From the NCBI GenBank assembly GCA_947177775.1, contig CAMWVS010000001.1, forward strand, positions 62,001 through 126,000: a stretch of 64,000 nucleotides of DNA. Direction: 5' to 3'. The notes below the pieces were generated by a model, which saw only the letters and a program-made list of their open reading frames with translations, did not search any database and had not been told where the DNA came from. Position 1 is the first letter of the stretch. The number at the start of each line of letters is the position of its first letter. Shown one piece after another: positions 27,613-37,400 of this stretch. The position numbers were made by a program, and so were the translations under genes. The DNA is from an uncultured Prevotella sp. Its GTDB lineage: Bacteria; Bacteroidota; Bacteroidia; Bacteroidales; Bacteroidaceae.

Positions 27613-27818
27613 CTCGTCCTGTCACGGCATTTGTAATTACGCCGCAAAGTTACTCTTTTTTTCCGAGATAACGACGCTGACGGACCTGTTTTTATTGGTG
27701 GCGTGGCGAAGAGTGCGCCATAATATAATCAGCCGTGCCGACTTTTTTGAATTCAAAAGATTCGGCACGGCTAATAACACGATGCATCAAACCGATATAT
27801 TGATCATATCGCTATCTT
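27597..27818 (-). repeat. ~220-bp intergenic duplication, copy 1
   Basis: Matches 28454-28676 along its whole length (about 80% identical by eye). It holds a promoter box (27645-27652) near one end and a hairpin AGCCGTGCCGA/TCGGCACGGCT with a palindromic TTGAATTCAA loop (27731-27772) near the other. It is the promoter region of aguA and lies just after the toxin gene. Confidence 0.85.
27645..27652 (-). promoter_or_regulatory. -7 box of aguA
   Basis: TAACTTTG on the minus strand, 33 bases upstream of the ATG; the same box occurs at 28502-28509 in the second copy. Confidence 0.65.
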
Positions 27819-27834
27819 TGTCAGACACGTTTGA

Positions 27835-28176
27835 TTATGTCAAACCGTTAGCTGACAATATTGCCGTCAGTTCTCCATCCGAAATATTCTCGCGCTCAGA
27901 CTTGTCATAAATAGTAAGAAGCAGGAGTTCTGTATCCGTCTCAGCCACAACAATACCATAAGTGATGCCCCTTGCTCCCCCGCTTTTCCCTTTGCCCTTC
28001 GACGATATTGCCATTCTGACCTTACGGAGATTATTCCCAAGTTCAACGCCCTGCAGCGGATTTTCAGAAAGGGAAACATTCAATTTCTTCAAATCATCTA
28101 GCAAAGACCTATATCGTTTTGCCAACCGCTTCATGGCTCTAATGAACTCTGGAGTAACCTTTATATCACAACTCAT
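27835..28176 (-). CDS. RelE/ParE-type toxin
   Basis: A 113-residue basic protein with the RelE-superfamily layout: N-terminal DIKVTPEFIRAMKRLAKRYR, then a helical hairpin, then the beta strands KVRMAISSKGKGKSGGARGI, YGIVVAETDTELLLLTIYDK and SERENIS. RelE-type toxins cleave mRNA on ribosomes or, in ParE, inhibit gyrase; the sequence suggests the RelE/HigB side. It overlaps the antitoxin by 11 bases, antitoxin first, the usual type II order. The operon is bracketed by the two 220-base repeats. Confidence 0.88.
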   Translation of the reverse strand: MSCDIKVTPEFIRAMKRLAKRYRSLLDDLKKLNVSLSENPLQGVELGNNLRKVRMAISSKGKGKSGGARGITYGIVVAETDTELLLLTIYDKSERENISDGELTAILSANGLT

Positions 28177-28435
28177 ATATCGCTTCTTCCAGAGTTTTAA
28201 ACGTCACTTTCCCTTCCTTATATTGCTTCAGTTCCTTACAAGCAGTGTTAAGACCGTCCAATATCTCAGCCTTCGTCATACACACCTCTCCCTCGTCATC
28301 TTCTGCCATTGCCGTGTCATCCGGTTTTCCCGTTGCCACCAGCTTATCAGCAAGCCATTGACGATCACGTGCGTTTAGCGATAATGAATCAAGAAACGCC
28401 CATATTCCATCTAAAGATACAGTTGCTTTTCTCAT
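28166..28435 (-). CDS. antitoxin partner of the RelE-type toxin
   Basis: An 89-residue acidic protein directly upstream of and overlapping the toxin. It begins with a short DNA-binding-like segment (SLDGIWAFLDSLSLNARDRQ) and ends with a Lys/Glu-rich helix (TACKELKQYKEGKVTFKTLE) that would wrap the toxin. No named DNA-binding fold is certain. Its promoter is probably the TAACTTTG at 28502-28509 in the second intergenic copy. Assignment rests mainly on position and size. Confidence 0.8.
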   Translation of the reverse strand: MRKATVSLDGIWAFLDSLSLNARDRQWLADKLVATGKPDDTAMAEDDEGEVCMTKAEILDGLNTACKELKQYKEGKVTFKTLEEAIYEL

Positions 28436-28453
28436 TATTATATATTATCTTGT

Positions 28454-28676
28454 TATTGCCGTCAGTCCTATCGCCCTGTCACGGCATTTTACGTTACACC
28501 GCAAAGTTACTCGTTTTTTTCGAAATAACGACGCTGACGGACGTGTCTTTATGGGTGGCGGGGTTGTGAGTGCGCCATAATATAATCAGCCGTGCCGACT
28601 TTTTGATATTCAAAAGATTCGGCACGGCTGACAACACGCTGCATTAAACCGGTATATTGATTATATAGCTATCTTC
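28454..28676 (-). repeat. ~220-bp intergenic duplication, copy 2
   Basis: Second copy of the block at 27597-27818, in the same orientation. It spans from the antitoxin start to just inside the end of the BspA-like gene. Promoter box at 28502-28509 and hairpin at 28588-28629 keep their order. The toxin-antitoxin pair lies exactly between the copies. Confidence 0.85.
28502..28509 (-). promoter_or_regulatory. -7 box of the toxin-antitoxin operon
   Basis: TAACTTTG on the minus strand, 67 bases upstream of the antitoxin ATG; paralogous to the aguA promoter box. Confidence 0.6.
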
Positions 28677-30427
28677 ACAGTCATGCCTTTCAGCTTGACG
28701 ATATAAACGTGGCCACATGCAACGGATATCGTTACATTACCAGCCTCCGACTTTACCGAAGCCACGAGCATGCCCGCTTCGTTATATACATTGACCGGTT
28801 CACCATCGTCAGCACCAGAAACAACGATGCTTTCCCCTACTCCATAAACCTTTGCCGCATTGCTCTTTACATCCGAAACGGCCGTATTGTCAGCCTCGAA
28901 CGCTACCGAGAGTATCGCGTCATCATAGATTTCTTCCAACACCAATGCGCCGTCTGCACCAACCTGAGACATTATGTCCGTGCCGTTAAACGTAACGGTG
29001 TGGAGTTTCCAACCAACGGCGGGTTCAACATAGAACAGATAACTGTATTGTGTAACAGCCATCTTCAGGCATCCGTTTTCCGCATGCTTTATTGTGAGCA
29101 ATGCCGGTTTTGCCGTTACTTCGTCCCATTCTACATCAACGGCCATGCTTCCCTCAACATCAATTATCAGCTTACCATCGACAATCTCACTCGTCATATC
29201 CACACCGTTAATCTTTACGGAACCGAGTTCAAAATTTCTGTATGGAACAAAGCACAATGTAATCCGGTCACCTTTCTTAACCGTCGTTATCACGTTTTCG
29301 TCTACTATCTGTTTGCCGTCTATCTCAACAATGCCACCATAATATTCATAGATGCCATTGACAACTACCGAAAAAACATCATCGCTGATGCTTGCGTCCT
29401 CCTCTATATTGAAGAAGTTATTCCAGTTATCCGCCGCCATATACTTTTCTTTTGAGCCGGCCGGAACTTTCAGCGTAACATTGAGATATGTCTGGGCATC
29501 AAATGCATCTTCATCAATCTTAATCGGCTGTGGATTACTTACTGTTATTGTTTTCAACTGAGGACAATTCTTTATCACACCACGTGAAAATTCAACAACA
29601 CTTGCTGGAAATATTATTGTTTCCAAAGCCTCACATTCATTAAACACACTGAATAGTTTTGCCACACCCTGCGGTAATACGACATTTTTAAGACTATTAC
29701 AACCTTGAAATACACTATATCTACTATATCCGCCATTGTATCCCAACGTTTTCAGGTTTGGGAAATTAAATGTCTCCAACGCTCTGCTAAAACAGAATGC
29801 CCCATGCCCAAGTTCCTCCACTCCTGTACATGAAATTTCCCGTAGACTCCCACAACCACCAAAAGCATCAGCTTCTATTGTTTTCATGCCTGCAGGTAAT
29901 CCAACCGTAGTCAAAGCTCCTGAACCAAAACACATGCTATTCGGAACCGACGTTTGTTTTTCGCCGAAATAAATCCTTTTAATAGCAGAATACTCCAATC
30001 CGCCTCCTATACAATAACGACCAACATACGCTTCTTCAGGAGAAGCCTCACTAAAATCCAAACTCTCCAAAGGCACATCACTATCCTCAATAACCAGCTT
30101 TTCTATCCCTTTTGCAGAAATCTTAGCCCGAATTATGTTCTCCGGTATTGTCAATGTTCCCAATATAGCTCCACAGAAAGCGGATTTATCTATCTCTATC
30201 ACAGAAAACAACTTTCCTGAATATTCAACACTGCCCGGCACTCTGAAATCTCCGGTGTACACCGGATTAATCCATCCATCCTCATAAACGCTCTCATCAT
30301 AAGTCAAGGAAACAGTCCGGTCGGTTAACGAAATAATATTGTAGTAATAACCATTAACCTCAAAATCATAAGCCCTACCGCATATAAAGAACATCGCGAG
30401 TATGGCAGAAAAAATAATTCTTCTCAT
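28661..30427 (-). CDS. BspA-like leucine-rich-repeat surface protein
   Basis: A 588-residue exported protein. Signal peptide at residues 1-18 (IIFSAILAMFFICGRA). Residues about 60-330 contain BspA-type LRR units (LREISCTGVEELGHGAF, LETFNFPNLKTLGY, LKNVVLPQGVAKLF, LKTITVSNPQPIKIDEDAF). The middle has two to three beta-sandwich modules (KGDRITLCFVP, VGWKLHTVTFNGTDIMSQ). The end, VYNEAGMLVASVKSEAGNVT to IVKLKGMTVKIAI, is a type IX/surface-sorting-like domain. BspA proteins bind host or bacterial surfaces. Start chosen at ATG 30427. The leader seems long: the nearest promoter box is at 30898-30905. Confidence 0.85.
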   Translation of the reverse strand: MRRIIFSAILAMFFICGRAYDFEVNGYYYNIISLTDRTVSLTYDESVYEDGWINPVYTGDFRVPGSVEYSGKLFSVIEIDKSAFCGAILGTLTIPENIIRAKISAKGIEKLVIEDSDVPLESLDFSEASPEEAYVGRYCIGGGLEYSAIKRIYFGEKQTSVPNSMCFGSGALTTVGLPAGMKTIEADAFGGCGSLREISCTGVEELGHGAFCFSRALETFNFPNLKTLGYNGGYSRYSVFQGCNSLKNVVLPQGVAKLFSVFNECEALETIIFPASVVEFSRGVIKNCPQLKTITVSNPQPIKIDEDAFDAQTYLNVTLKVPAGSKEKYMAADNWNNFFNIEEDASISDDVFSVVVNGIYEYYGGIVEIDGKQIVDENVITTVKKGDRITLCFVPYRNFELGSVKINGVDMTSEIVDGKLIIDVEGSMAVDVEWDEVTAKPALLTIKHAENGCLKMAVTQYSYLFYVEPAVGWKLHTVTFNGTDIMSQVGADGALVLEEIYDDAILSVAFEADNTAVSDVKSNAAKVYGVGESIVVSGADDGEPVNVYNEAGMLVASVKSEAGNVTISVACGHVYIVKLKGMTVKIAI

Positions 30428-30897
30428 TCTTTTATCATGTTTATAAAAAAGGCGTGCAACCATTCTTTATGCCTGTTTCCATTCTGGGTTACCGCCAAGT
30501 GACCCTCACAACTAACAAGCACAGAACAGTTCACGCCCAAACGACGTGAACTCTCAGTCTGCTTGTCCTCAGTTGTGAATGTTTGGCGGTATTCAGAATG
30601 AAGAGAACAAGAGCTAAAAGCTCAATATTTATATATGTTCATTTCAAGTCATGAAAGAATGGGAAACGCTTTTTCGGTTTGTTTGTTGTGCCGCACATCT
30701 CAGAGCGGCTGATTTTAATAATTCTAACCTAAGGGACACCACTTCCCGAGTGTTTTCATCCCTCTACTTTCGTTTCTCTTCTTGTGATTTCTGTCAGTTA
30801 CCTCCTTTTTTATATGGTTATAATTTGTCCAGGCCGCACATCTGTACGAACCTGAACGGAACGTTCTCTGCTTCCGCATATAACGGGAAGATGTATG
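30428..30897 (-). other. probable long 5' leader of the BspA-like gene
   Basis: About 470 bases between a TATCTTTG box and the ATG, without a convincing gene. It contains the 121-base hairpin at 30480-30600. If transcribed it would be an unusually long structured leader. Confidence 0.45.
30480..30600. repeat. 121-bp imperfect inverted repeat
   Basis: Arms of about 50 bases: CATTCTGGGTTACCGCCAA...AGTTCACG against CGTGAACTCTCAG...TTGGCGGTATTCAGAATG. Paired blocks are CATTCTG/CAGAATG, ACCGCCAA/TTGGCGGT, TCACAACT/AGTTGTGA, ACAAGCA/TGCTTGT and GTTCACG/CGTGAAC. Interruptions are short and symmetrical, and there is no T run. It could be a structured leader element or a small palindromic insertion. 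Confidence 0.75.
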
Positions 30898-30905
30898 CAA
30901 AGATA
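30898..30905 (-). promoter_or_regulatory. -7 box upstream of the BspA-like leader
   Basis: TATCTTTG on the minus strand; no good TTTG at the expected -33 distance. Confidence 0.45.
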
Positions 30906-31228
30906 TGGAATAAATCCTGAAACGACAAGAAAACGTCACGAAAAAACATTAATGTCCAGCATAATCCATCATCATCGCTATTCCATAGATTTTTTCCACC
31001 TATGACGACTCAAAATAAGTTCTGACCGCAAAGAGGAACTGGTCAATGAAGGCTCATTTGAAAGCGGCGATATTGTTTTGCTCGTAGAACATCAGTATTG
31101 CTTTTTTATCTATAGAAGAGTCATACAAATATGCTTTATCGGCTTAAAACTACTAAAAAAACCGCGGAAAGAATGATTACTCACGTCATTCCTATTCTTC
31201 CGGCACCTCCACGCCCATAACAAAAAGA
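30906..31228. other. intergenic, nothing recognised
   Basis: About 320 bases between the leader of the BspA-like gene and the terminator of the GlsB-like gene. No coding frame or strong hairpin was seen. Confidence 0.4.
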
Positions 31229-31264
31229 CATGGCGCTCCGGAACGGTCGTCCCGAAGCGCCATG
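31229..31264 (-). terminator. terminator of the GlsB-like gene
   Basis: CATGGCGCT/AGCGCCATG stem; on the minus strand followed by TCTTTTTG. Confidence 0.85.
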
Positions 31265-31285
31265 CCACGATTATGAACACCTCCT

Positions 31286-31534
31286 TCACTTTTTATTAAA
31301 CAATGATGCTATATACAACAAGACTACGGCACCCACTACAGCCGTACATAACTGACCGATCATTCCGCCCCATGTCATGCCGAGCAGTCTGAACATCCAG
31401 CCTCCAAAGGCACCTCCGACGACACCAAGAATTAGATTGATTAGGCATCCGTAACCGCCGCCGCGCATTATCTTGCCGGCAATGAATCCGGCTAAGATTC
31501 CGATAATAATTGATCCGATAATTCCCATAAGCAT
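31286..31534 (-). CDS. GlsB/YeaQ/YmgE-family membrane protein
   Basis: An 82-residue inner-membrane protein with three hydrophobic, Gly-rich segments (GIIGSIIIGILAGFIAGKIM, NLILGVVGGAFGGWMF, LCTAVVGAVVLLYIASLF) and the family's GKIMRGGGYGCLINLILG motif. The family (also called transglycosylase-associated) is linked to stress response in several bacteria; its biochemical role is unknown. The ATG at 31528 (MGIIG) is an equally good start. It has its own promoter (31714-31745) with a leader of about 170 bases and its own terminator. Confidence 0.88.
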   Translation of the reverse strand: MLMGIIGSIIIGILAGFIAGKIMRGGGYGCLINLILGVVGGAFGGWMFRLLGMTWGGMIGQLCTAVVGAVVLLYIASLFNKK

Positions 31535-31713
31535 TGACTTTTTAATACATTAAACAATACTGTTATCCTAAACCCGCCGTCATACATATTCCATTCCGAC
31601 TATGATTGTGACCGCTACGCTGGCATTCGGCAACCGAATCATGATGACTGTTCTCCTCACATAGTCACGATCCGCATGTCTTCCGGACATTCTGTTGAAG
31701 CGGCAGGATGATG

Positions 31714-31745
31714 CAAAGATAGGGCCGCATCCCGCTATGGCCAAA
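31714..31745 (-). promoter_or_regulatory. promoter of the GlsB-like gene
   Basis: On the minus strand -33 TTTG at 31745-31742 and -7 TATCTTTG at 31721-31714, 24 bases apart. Confidence 0.7.
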
Positions 31746-31999
31746 AATAAACCTGTAATGAATATCAAAAAAGGTTTATCTTTGATTTCATAAACATAGA
31801 TTAACCGGCAAGCCGGTGTCACTGAAGTATTTTTCACAGACACAAACGGTGATTGTCGCCATTATATCGTAACTTTGCCACATGGACAATGACTTCCGGT
31901 CATGGTCTGCAGACAACAGTCAGACAGACTCGGGCCGGACGGATTAGCTTACTCCGAATGTCCCGTAAAATAGAAAACGAATTTAAAACATCAATAAAC

Positions 32000-32944
32000 A
32001 TGAACAGAATAACAGAACTTTTCGGCATCCGCTACCCTATCGTACAGGGTGGCATGGTCTGGTGCAGCGGCTGGAGGCTTGCCTCCGCGGTGAGCAACGC
32101 CGGCGGACTGGGACTTCTCGGAGCCGGTTCGATGCACCCGGAGACCCTTCAGGAACATATCATGAAGATGAAACAGGCCACCGACCGGCCGTGGGGCGTC
32201 AATGTCCCGCTGATGTATCCGGAGATTGACCGTCTGATAAGGCTCATCATGGATAGCGGCGTGAAAATCGTGTTCACTTCCGCCGGAAGCCCCAAACGGT
32301 TCACGCCTATGCTCCACGAGGCCGGCATAACCGTAGCCCACGTTGTTTCGAGCAGTCTTTTTGCCCGCAAGTGTGAGGAGGCCGGAGTCGACGCCGTCGT
32401 GGCGGAAGGCTTCGAGGCCGGTGGTCACAACGGCCGTGAAGAAACCACGACGATGGCGCTCATTCCGCAAGTGCGCCAAGCCACATCACTGCCATTGCTG
32501 GCCGCGGGCGGTATCGGCAGCGGACGGGCCATGCTGGCGGCACAGGCACTTGGCGCCGAGGGTGTACAAATCGGTACGCTCTTCGCGTTGTCGACAGAAA
32601 GTTCGGCTTCAGAAGCCTTCAAACAGCGATGCATCGGGCTTCCGGAAGGCGGAACAATGCTTTGTCTGAAGAAACTTTCCCCCACCCGTCTCGTCCGCAA
32701 TGGTCTCTTCGACATTATTGCCGAAGCGGAAGCCGACGGAGCCGGAACAGAAGATTTGCGCGAGATTCTCGGACATGCGGCGTCAAAACGTGGCATATTC
32801 GAAGGTGACACGGAGCATGGAGAACTGGAAATAGGCCAGATCGCATCGGCTGTCAACGGGATAAGACCGGCAGGAGAAATCATCGACCGGCTTATAGCCG
32901 AATACCGAGAAGCCCTAAACAGCCTGACTGGCGCCGCTTTCTGA
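32000..32944 (+). CDS. FabK/nitronate monooxygenase-family flavoprotein
   Basis: A 314-residue FMN TIM-barrel protein. Motifs: RYPIVQGGMVWCSGWRLASA, the VNVPL strand, EGFEAGGHNG (catalytic region shared by enoyl-ACP reductase II and nitronate monooxygenase), and AAGGIGSGRAMLAAQALGAE with GVQIGT for phosphate binding. The sequence cannot tell fatty-acid reduction (FabK) from nitronate oxidation; no fatty-acid genes are adjacent. The ATG at 32000 is chosen because 49 extra in-frame codons upstream lack family similarity. A TAACTTTG box lies at 31870-31877. Followed by two hairpins. Confidence 0.88.
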   Translation: MNRITELFGIRYPIVQGGMVWCSGWRLASAVSNAGGLGLLGAGSMHPETLQEHIMKMKQATDRPWGVNVPLMYPEIDRLIRLIMDSGVKIVFTSAGSPKRFTPMLHEAGITVAHVVSSSLFARKCEEAGVDAVVAEGFEAGGHNGREETTTMALIPQVRQATSLPLLAAGGIGSGRAMLAAQALGAEGVQIGTLFALSTESSASEAFKQRCIGLPEGGTMLCLKKLSPTRLVRNGLFDIIAEAEADGAGTEDLREILGHAASKRGIFEGDTEHGELEIGQIASAVNGIRPAGEIIDRLIAEYREALNSLTGAAF

Positions 32945-32988
32945 ACGGTCTGTCCCCATTATGAGTACTCCTGTTCCCATTACAAGCG

Positions 32989-33032
32989 GTCCGCAACGGT
33001 CATGACGACACGTTGTCATGACCGTTGCGGAC
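32989..33032 (+). terminator. perfect 18-bp-stem hairpin after the flavoprotein gene
   Basis: GTCCGCAACGGTCATGAC pairs perfectly with GTCATGACCGTTGCGGAC across an 8-base loop. There is no long T run, so it may act as a boundary or processing structure. Confidence 0.65.
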
Positions 33033-33051
33033 TACGGAATATCCCTATACG

Positions 33052-33094
33052 CAATCAGGCCGTGACGTCCTTGGCAGATGTCACGGCCTGATTG
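33052..33094 (-). terminator. hairpin after the AmpG-like gene
   Basis: CAATCAGGCCGTGAC / GTCACGGCCTGATTG around a 13-base loop, 24 bases after the permease stop; it can serve both converging genes. Confidence 0.75.
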
Positions 33095-33117
33095 CATTTG
33101 TCCTTCACTGCGACAGA

Positions 33118-34398
33118 CTATTTTCCGCCGCTGTCTTTCTTTCCGAATTCGGGGTCTATCTTGAGAAACGCCGACACGGCGAATGTCAGAGAGCACGTCA
33201 GCACGACGATGATGAAGAACATCCGGTAGCCAACGGTCTCCTGAAGTGCTCCGGCAAATAGCCCTGGAATCATCATCGACAGGGCCATCAGGGCCGTACA
33301 AAGGGCATAATGGGAGGTCTTGTGCTCGCCGCGGCTATAATATATAAGGTACAACATGTAGGCCGAGAAGCCGAAACCATAGCCGAACTGCTCTACGAAG
33401 ACGCAGACATTGATGATCATCAGGTCGGTCGGCAGGGCATAGCTGAGATAGACATAGACGACGTCAGGCAACGTGATGGCACATACCATCGGCCACAGCC
33501 AGTGCTTCAGACCGTCCCGGCTGGCAGCTATGCCGCCGAGAATTCCGCCTATCGTGAGGCCGACGACGCCCACTGTTCCCTGGACAAGACCATATTCTGC
33601 AGGCGAAAGACCCAGTCCGCCGTTGTGACCGGCGTCGATGAGGAACAGCGCCGAGACCTTGGCCAGCAAGCCTTCGGGCATGCGGTAGAACAGCATGAAG
33701 CAGATTCCGGCCCACACCTGGGGTTTGCGGAAAAAGGTTACAATCGTATATTGCAGTTCGCCGGCCAGCTCACAAGCCGTCATCGTCACCCTCCGGCGGT
33801 CCTCGTCGGGACGCGGCAACACCCAGTTGTGATACAGCCACAGGGCTATGAAGAGGCCCGCCATGAAGTAGAACATGAGGCTCCACGAATAGCGGACATT
33901 ACGGGTGACGACCTCCAGATTTCCGGCCAGCATGACGAGGAGGCCCTGTCCGAAGATTGTCGCTATGCGGTAGAACGTCGATCGGATGCCGACGAAGAGA
34001 GCCTGACGGTGCTGATCGAGGCCGAGCATGTAGAATCCGTCGGCAGCTATGTCGTGTGTGGCGCTCGAAAAGGCCATCAGCCAAAAGAAACAGAGCGTTC
34101 CCTGAAGCCAGAACGGGCCGGGAATGGTGAACGCCACGCCACCCAACGCCGCACCGACAAGCAGCTGCATGGCCAGAATCCACCAGCGTTTGGTCAGCAT
34201 GATGTCGATAAACGGACTCCAAAATGGCTTTATGACCCACGGAAGATAGAGCCAGGAGGTGTAGAGGGTGATGTCGGCGTTTGACATGCCCAGCCGCTTA
34301 TACATTATCAGAGATATCGTCATGACGGCCACATAGGGTATGCCCTCTGCGAAATATAGTGTGGGCACCCATGCCCAAGGATTGCGGATATGTTTCAT
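33118..34398 (-). CDS. ampG: AmpG-like muropeptide permease (MFS)
   Basis: A 426-residue inner-membrane protein with about 12 hydrophobic helices. The start NPWAWVPTLYFAEGIPY and WLYLPWVIKPFWSPFID, and SSATHDIAADGFYM, are the hallmarks of the AmpG family, proton-driven importers of anhydro-muropeptides released by lytic transglycosylases. Start at ATG 34398, two bases after the stop of the three-module gene (34401), so the two genes are translationally coupled. The context (SpoIID-type module next door) supports a role in cell-wall recycling. The exact cargo cannot be read from sequence. Confidence 0.88.
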   Translation of the reverse strand: MKHIRNPWAWVPTLYFAEGIPYVAVMTISLIMYKRLGMSNADITLYTSWLYLPWVIKPFWSPFIDIMLTKRWWILAMQLLVGAALGGVAFTIPGPFWLQGTLCFFWLMAFSSATHDIAADGFYMLGLDQHRQALFVGIRSTFYRIATIFGQGLLVMLAGNLEVVTRNVRYSWSLMFYFMAGLFIALWLYHNWVLPRPDEDRRRVTMTACELAGELQYTIVTFFRKPQVWAGICFMLFYRMPEGLLAKVSALFLIDAGHNGGLGLSPAEYGLVQGTVGVVGLTIGGILGGIAASRDGLKHWLWPMVCAITLPDVVYVYLSYALPTDLMIINVCVFVEQFGYGFGFSAYMLYLIYYSRGEHKTSHYALCTALMALSMMIPGLFAGALQETVGYRMFFIIVVLTCSLTFAVSAFLKIDPEFGKKDSGGK

Positions 34399-34400
34399 TT

Positions 34401-37400
34401 TCAATATGCTTTTGTTATCACGGCACCGCGATAATAGTGCAACAGGATGTTGTCATAAGTGTAACCGCGCGCTCCCATGACCGCCGCGCCTATCTGGCAG
34501 AGACCGACGCCGTGACCCCATCCGCTGCCGTTGAGCACAAAACGTCCCGGAACACCGTCGGCGATGTCAAGCCGTTCTACCTCAAAGGCGCTGCTGTAGA
34601 GATGGCTTTCGCTCAGCGTACGGCGTATTTCGAGTTCCTTTCCGATGGTGAATGTCTTCTTCGAACCCACTATCTTCATCCGGCTGATGCGCCCGCTGCG
34701 GCCCCGCTCCAGCGGGATGAGGTCGATAATGTCTCCAAAGTCGTCCTTCATATTGGTGCTGACGAGACGCGCCATCTGCTCCTGCGTATATTCAACGCGC
34801 CACCGGTAGAAGTCGGGCGTCTCGCAGTCATAGTCGTTGAGTACCTGAGAAAGTATCGCAGGGTCCTTTGTGTCGCAGAAGTCATGGCCCGACTGGTCAC
34901 AGTCGCGAATGGAGACAAGATATGGTTTGGGCGTATCCTCCCAGCAATACTGGAATTCTTCCGTCACGCCGCCGCAGCATTTACTGAACCGTGCGTCGCA
35001 TATTTCATCGCCGTAGGTCAGTATCTGGCCTCTGGTGGCCTTCACTGCCTCCGCCACGGCACGGTTGTTGGCGCGCGTTATGCCCTGATAGCGCTGACAG
35101 TGGTCGTCCGCACAGACATCGAAGATTGTGTGGTCTTCACGGTCATACCAGCGTATCAGCTCGTCGTCTTTCTTTATGAAAGAGAAAAAACTGTCGTGGC
35201 CGTCCTTCAGCCGGCGCCGCTTGTCCATCTGGGCGAGCAGCCAGCTGCGCGAAATGACGGCGTGGGCCTTTAGAAACTCCACAGAGGACGTGGCCTTCAT
35301 CTCGCTCGATATGACGCTCGTGAGGTAGTCCTCGACCGGCAACTGGTTGATGGCCGTAATCCGGTCGGCCTCAACGACAAGCCTCAGCGTGCCCCCGAAC
35401 ACCTGCGTCTCCTTGCGCTCCCAATGGAAATGGACGCCTATGACAACGTCATGGAGCGAGAACGACGCTTCGGCGGACTGCGGAGTGAATGTCAGTTCGC
35501 GGTAGAGGCTGCCGTTCCAGAGTATTCCGCCTTCCGAGAACTCCACCGACTGCTCGCCGCTGATAGTCTCGCCCTTGGCCGTGTAAGCTCCGTTGAGAGC
35601 AAAACATATGCGGCTTCCGCTAACGATACCGACGTTGACTTCTGGATTTGAGGGACATCCGGCACCGGCGAAAAATTCCGGCGACGATGCGGAAGAGCCG
35701 TTGGAAGACTGTCCGGAAGCCGATGCTGCCGTCGCGTTACGGCGTATCCGTTCCGTTACGGCTCCCATATCGTCGTCCGTCAGCGACACTTCGCGCAGGA
35801 TGGCAATCGCCTTCTCCGATGTCAGCCGGACGTAGTCCTCTTCCCGTGGCGTTATGATAAGTCCCGCCATGTCCAGCGCTCCGGGACTGACGAGAAACCT
35901 GTCGTCGCCTTCGGCAGAATAGCATGCGGGACGATGCTTGCTCCGCGGCAAAATGACGGAGACATAGCCGTCAGACGTGCGCCAGGCCACGATGTTCATT
36001 CCTGGCTCCATTTCGTCCTCATCCTGCGGCAGTGCGTCATAGACATAGCCGAAAAGACGTTCGCCGGCCTCGCTGGTAGCGGTGTGGATGAGCAGTGCGG
36101 CACATGGATAGTCGGCCACCTGCCACACGCCGTTGCCCTCGCCGTCCTCTTCTACAACGGGAACGAGATTGCGGCAGAGACGCTGCCATTCTCTCTGAAG
36201 TGGCAGAACGCCCGACGTTCCGGCCTGAAAATGGGCATGGTCGGGAGCCGACGCGCCACACCGAGGGCCGTTGTAGAACACCGTCTGGTCCGGATAGTCG
36301 TCCAGCAGACGGTAAATCTCACCGTAGTCGCCACGGATTAGCTGCGGGCGGTGGCTGCGGGCGGGAATGGTGAAGTGCATTGGAAGTATGGGGAAAGGAT
36401 TGACCAGCAGTTCAAAACGGTCGTCGATGATTTTCTTCTGTTGTGCCGCCGGGCGGTTGGCTTCGCAGAGAAAACACGGTCGGGCAGCTATTGTGCGGCT
36501 GTCAATGGATGCTCCTGTGGAGACGATGCGTGCAGGATTATGCTGCGCGACAAACGTAAACGTGTCGCCCTGAAGCTCGCGGGTGACAACACTCTGAAGC
36601 TCACGGTAGCGCCGGCGGGTGTCATCCCATGTCTCCAGCTGGCGGTTGAAAAAGCGATGAAGCGATGAGTCGGCCTGAATATCGGCCTTGCCCTGAAGCA
36701 TCCGGCGGCGAGCGGAAATCTCCAGCGTGCGCAGACGGTCTTTATAAAGATTGTTGGCGTTGATGCGGTCCACACTCAGGGCGGCGTCGCTGTTGCCCGA
36801 CCATCGCCGGCAAAGATAAAGTTCGTCATAGATGCGGCCGATACGGTAACGCCGCGAGAATATCAGTCCGAGGGCATAGTCCTCTCCGTAGCTCGTGTTG
36901 GGCAGCTGTATCTGACGCAACAGAGGAGTGAAGAAAGCGCGCGGAGCACCCAGTCCGTTGATGCGAAGGGCATTGTTAGGCCCGTTTTCGTCCGTCCATT
37001 CACGATGGGCGATAAGCCCCGGCGGCAATGTGTTGAGTTCAAAGTCGCACATCCGGTAGGAACCTACAACCATTGCAGCCTTCTGACTGCGGAACGCATC
37101 TACTATCTTCTGAAGCGTATGTTCAGAGCTGTAGAGGTCGTCGCTGTCCAGCTGAACTGCAAAACGCCCGCAACGGCTATCCCCGACGGCCACATTCCAG
37201 CAGCCGCCGATGCCGAGGTCAGTGCGGGAAGGGATGATATGGACGAGGGAGCCGTCATTCATCATCGCCTGTATCGCCTCCGTTGTTCCATCCGTAGAAT
37301 GATTGTCAACAACGATGACATTGTAGGGGAAATCTGTTTTCTGGTTCAGTGCGCTGCCGATAGCGTCGGCAATGGTCTTCACGCGGTTGCGAACAGGGAT

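Noticed and set aside
30651..30920. Plus-strand frame of 89 codons in the BspA leader
   Set aside because: No domain, and it overlaps the minus-strand promoter and leader.
34396..34404. Permease start at 34404 overlapping the upstream stop
   Set aside because: That codon is TTG; the ATG at 34398 fits the AmpG N-terminus and gives a 2-base gap.
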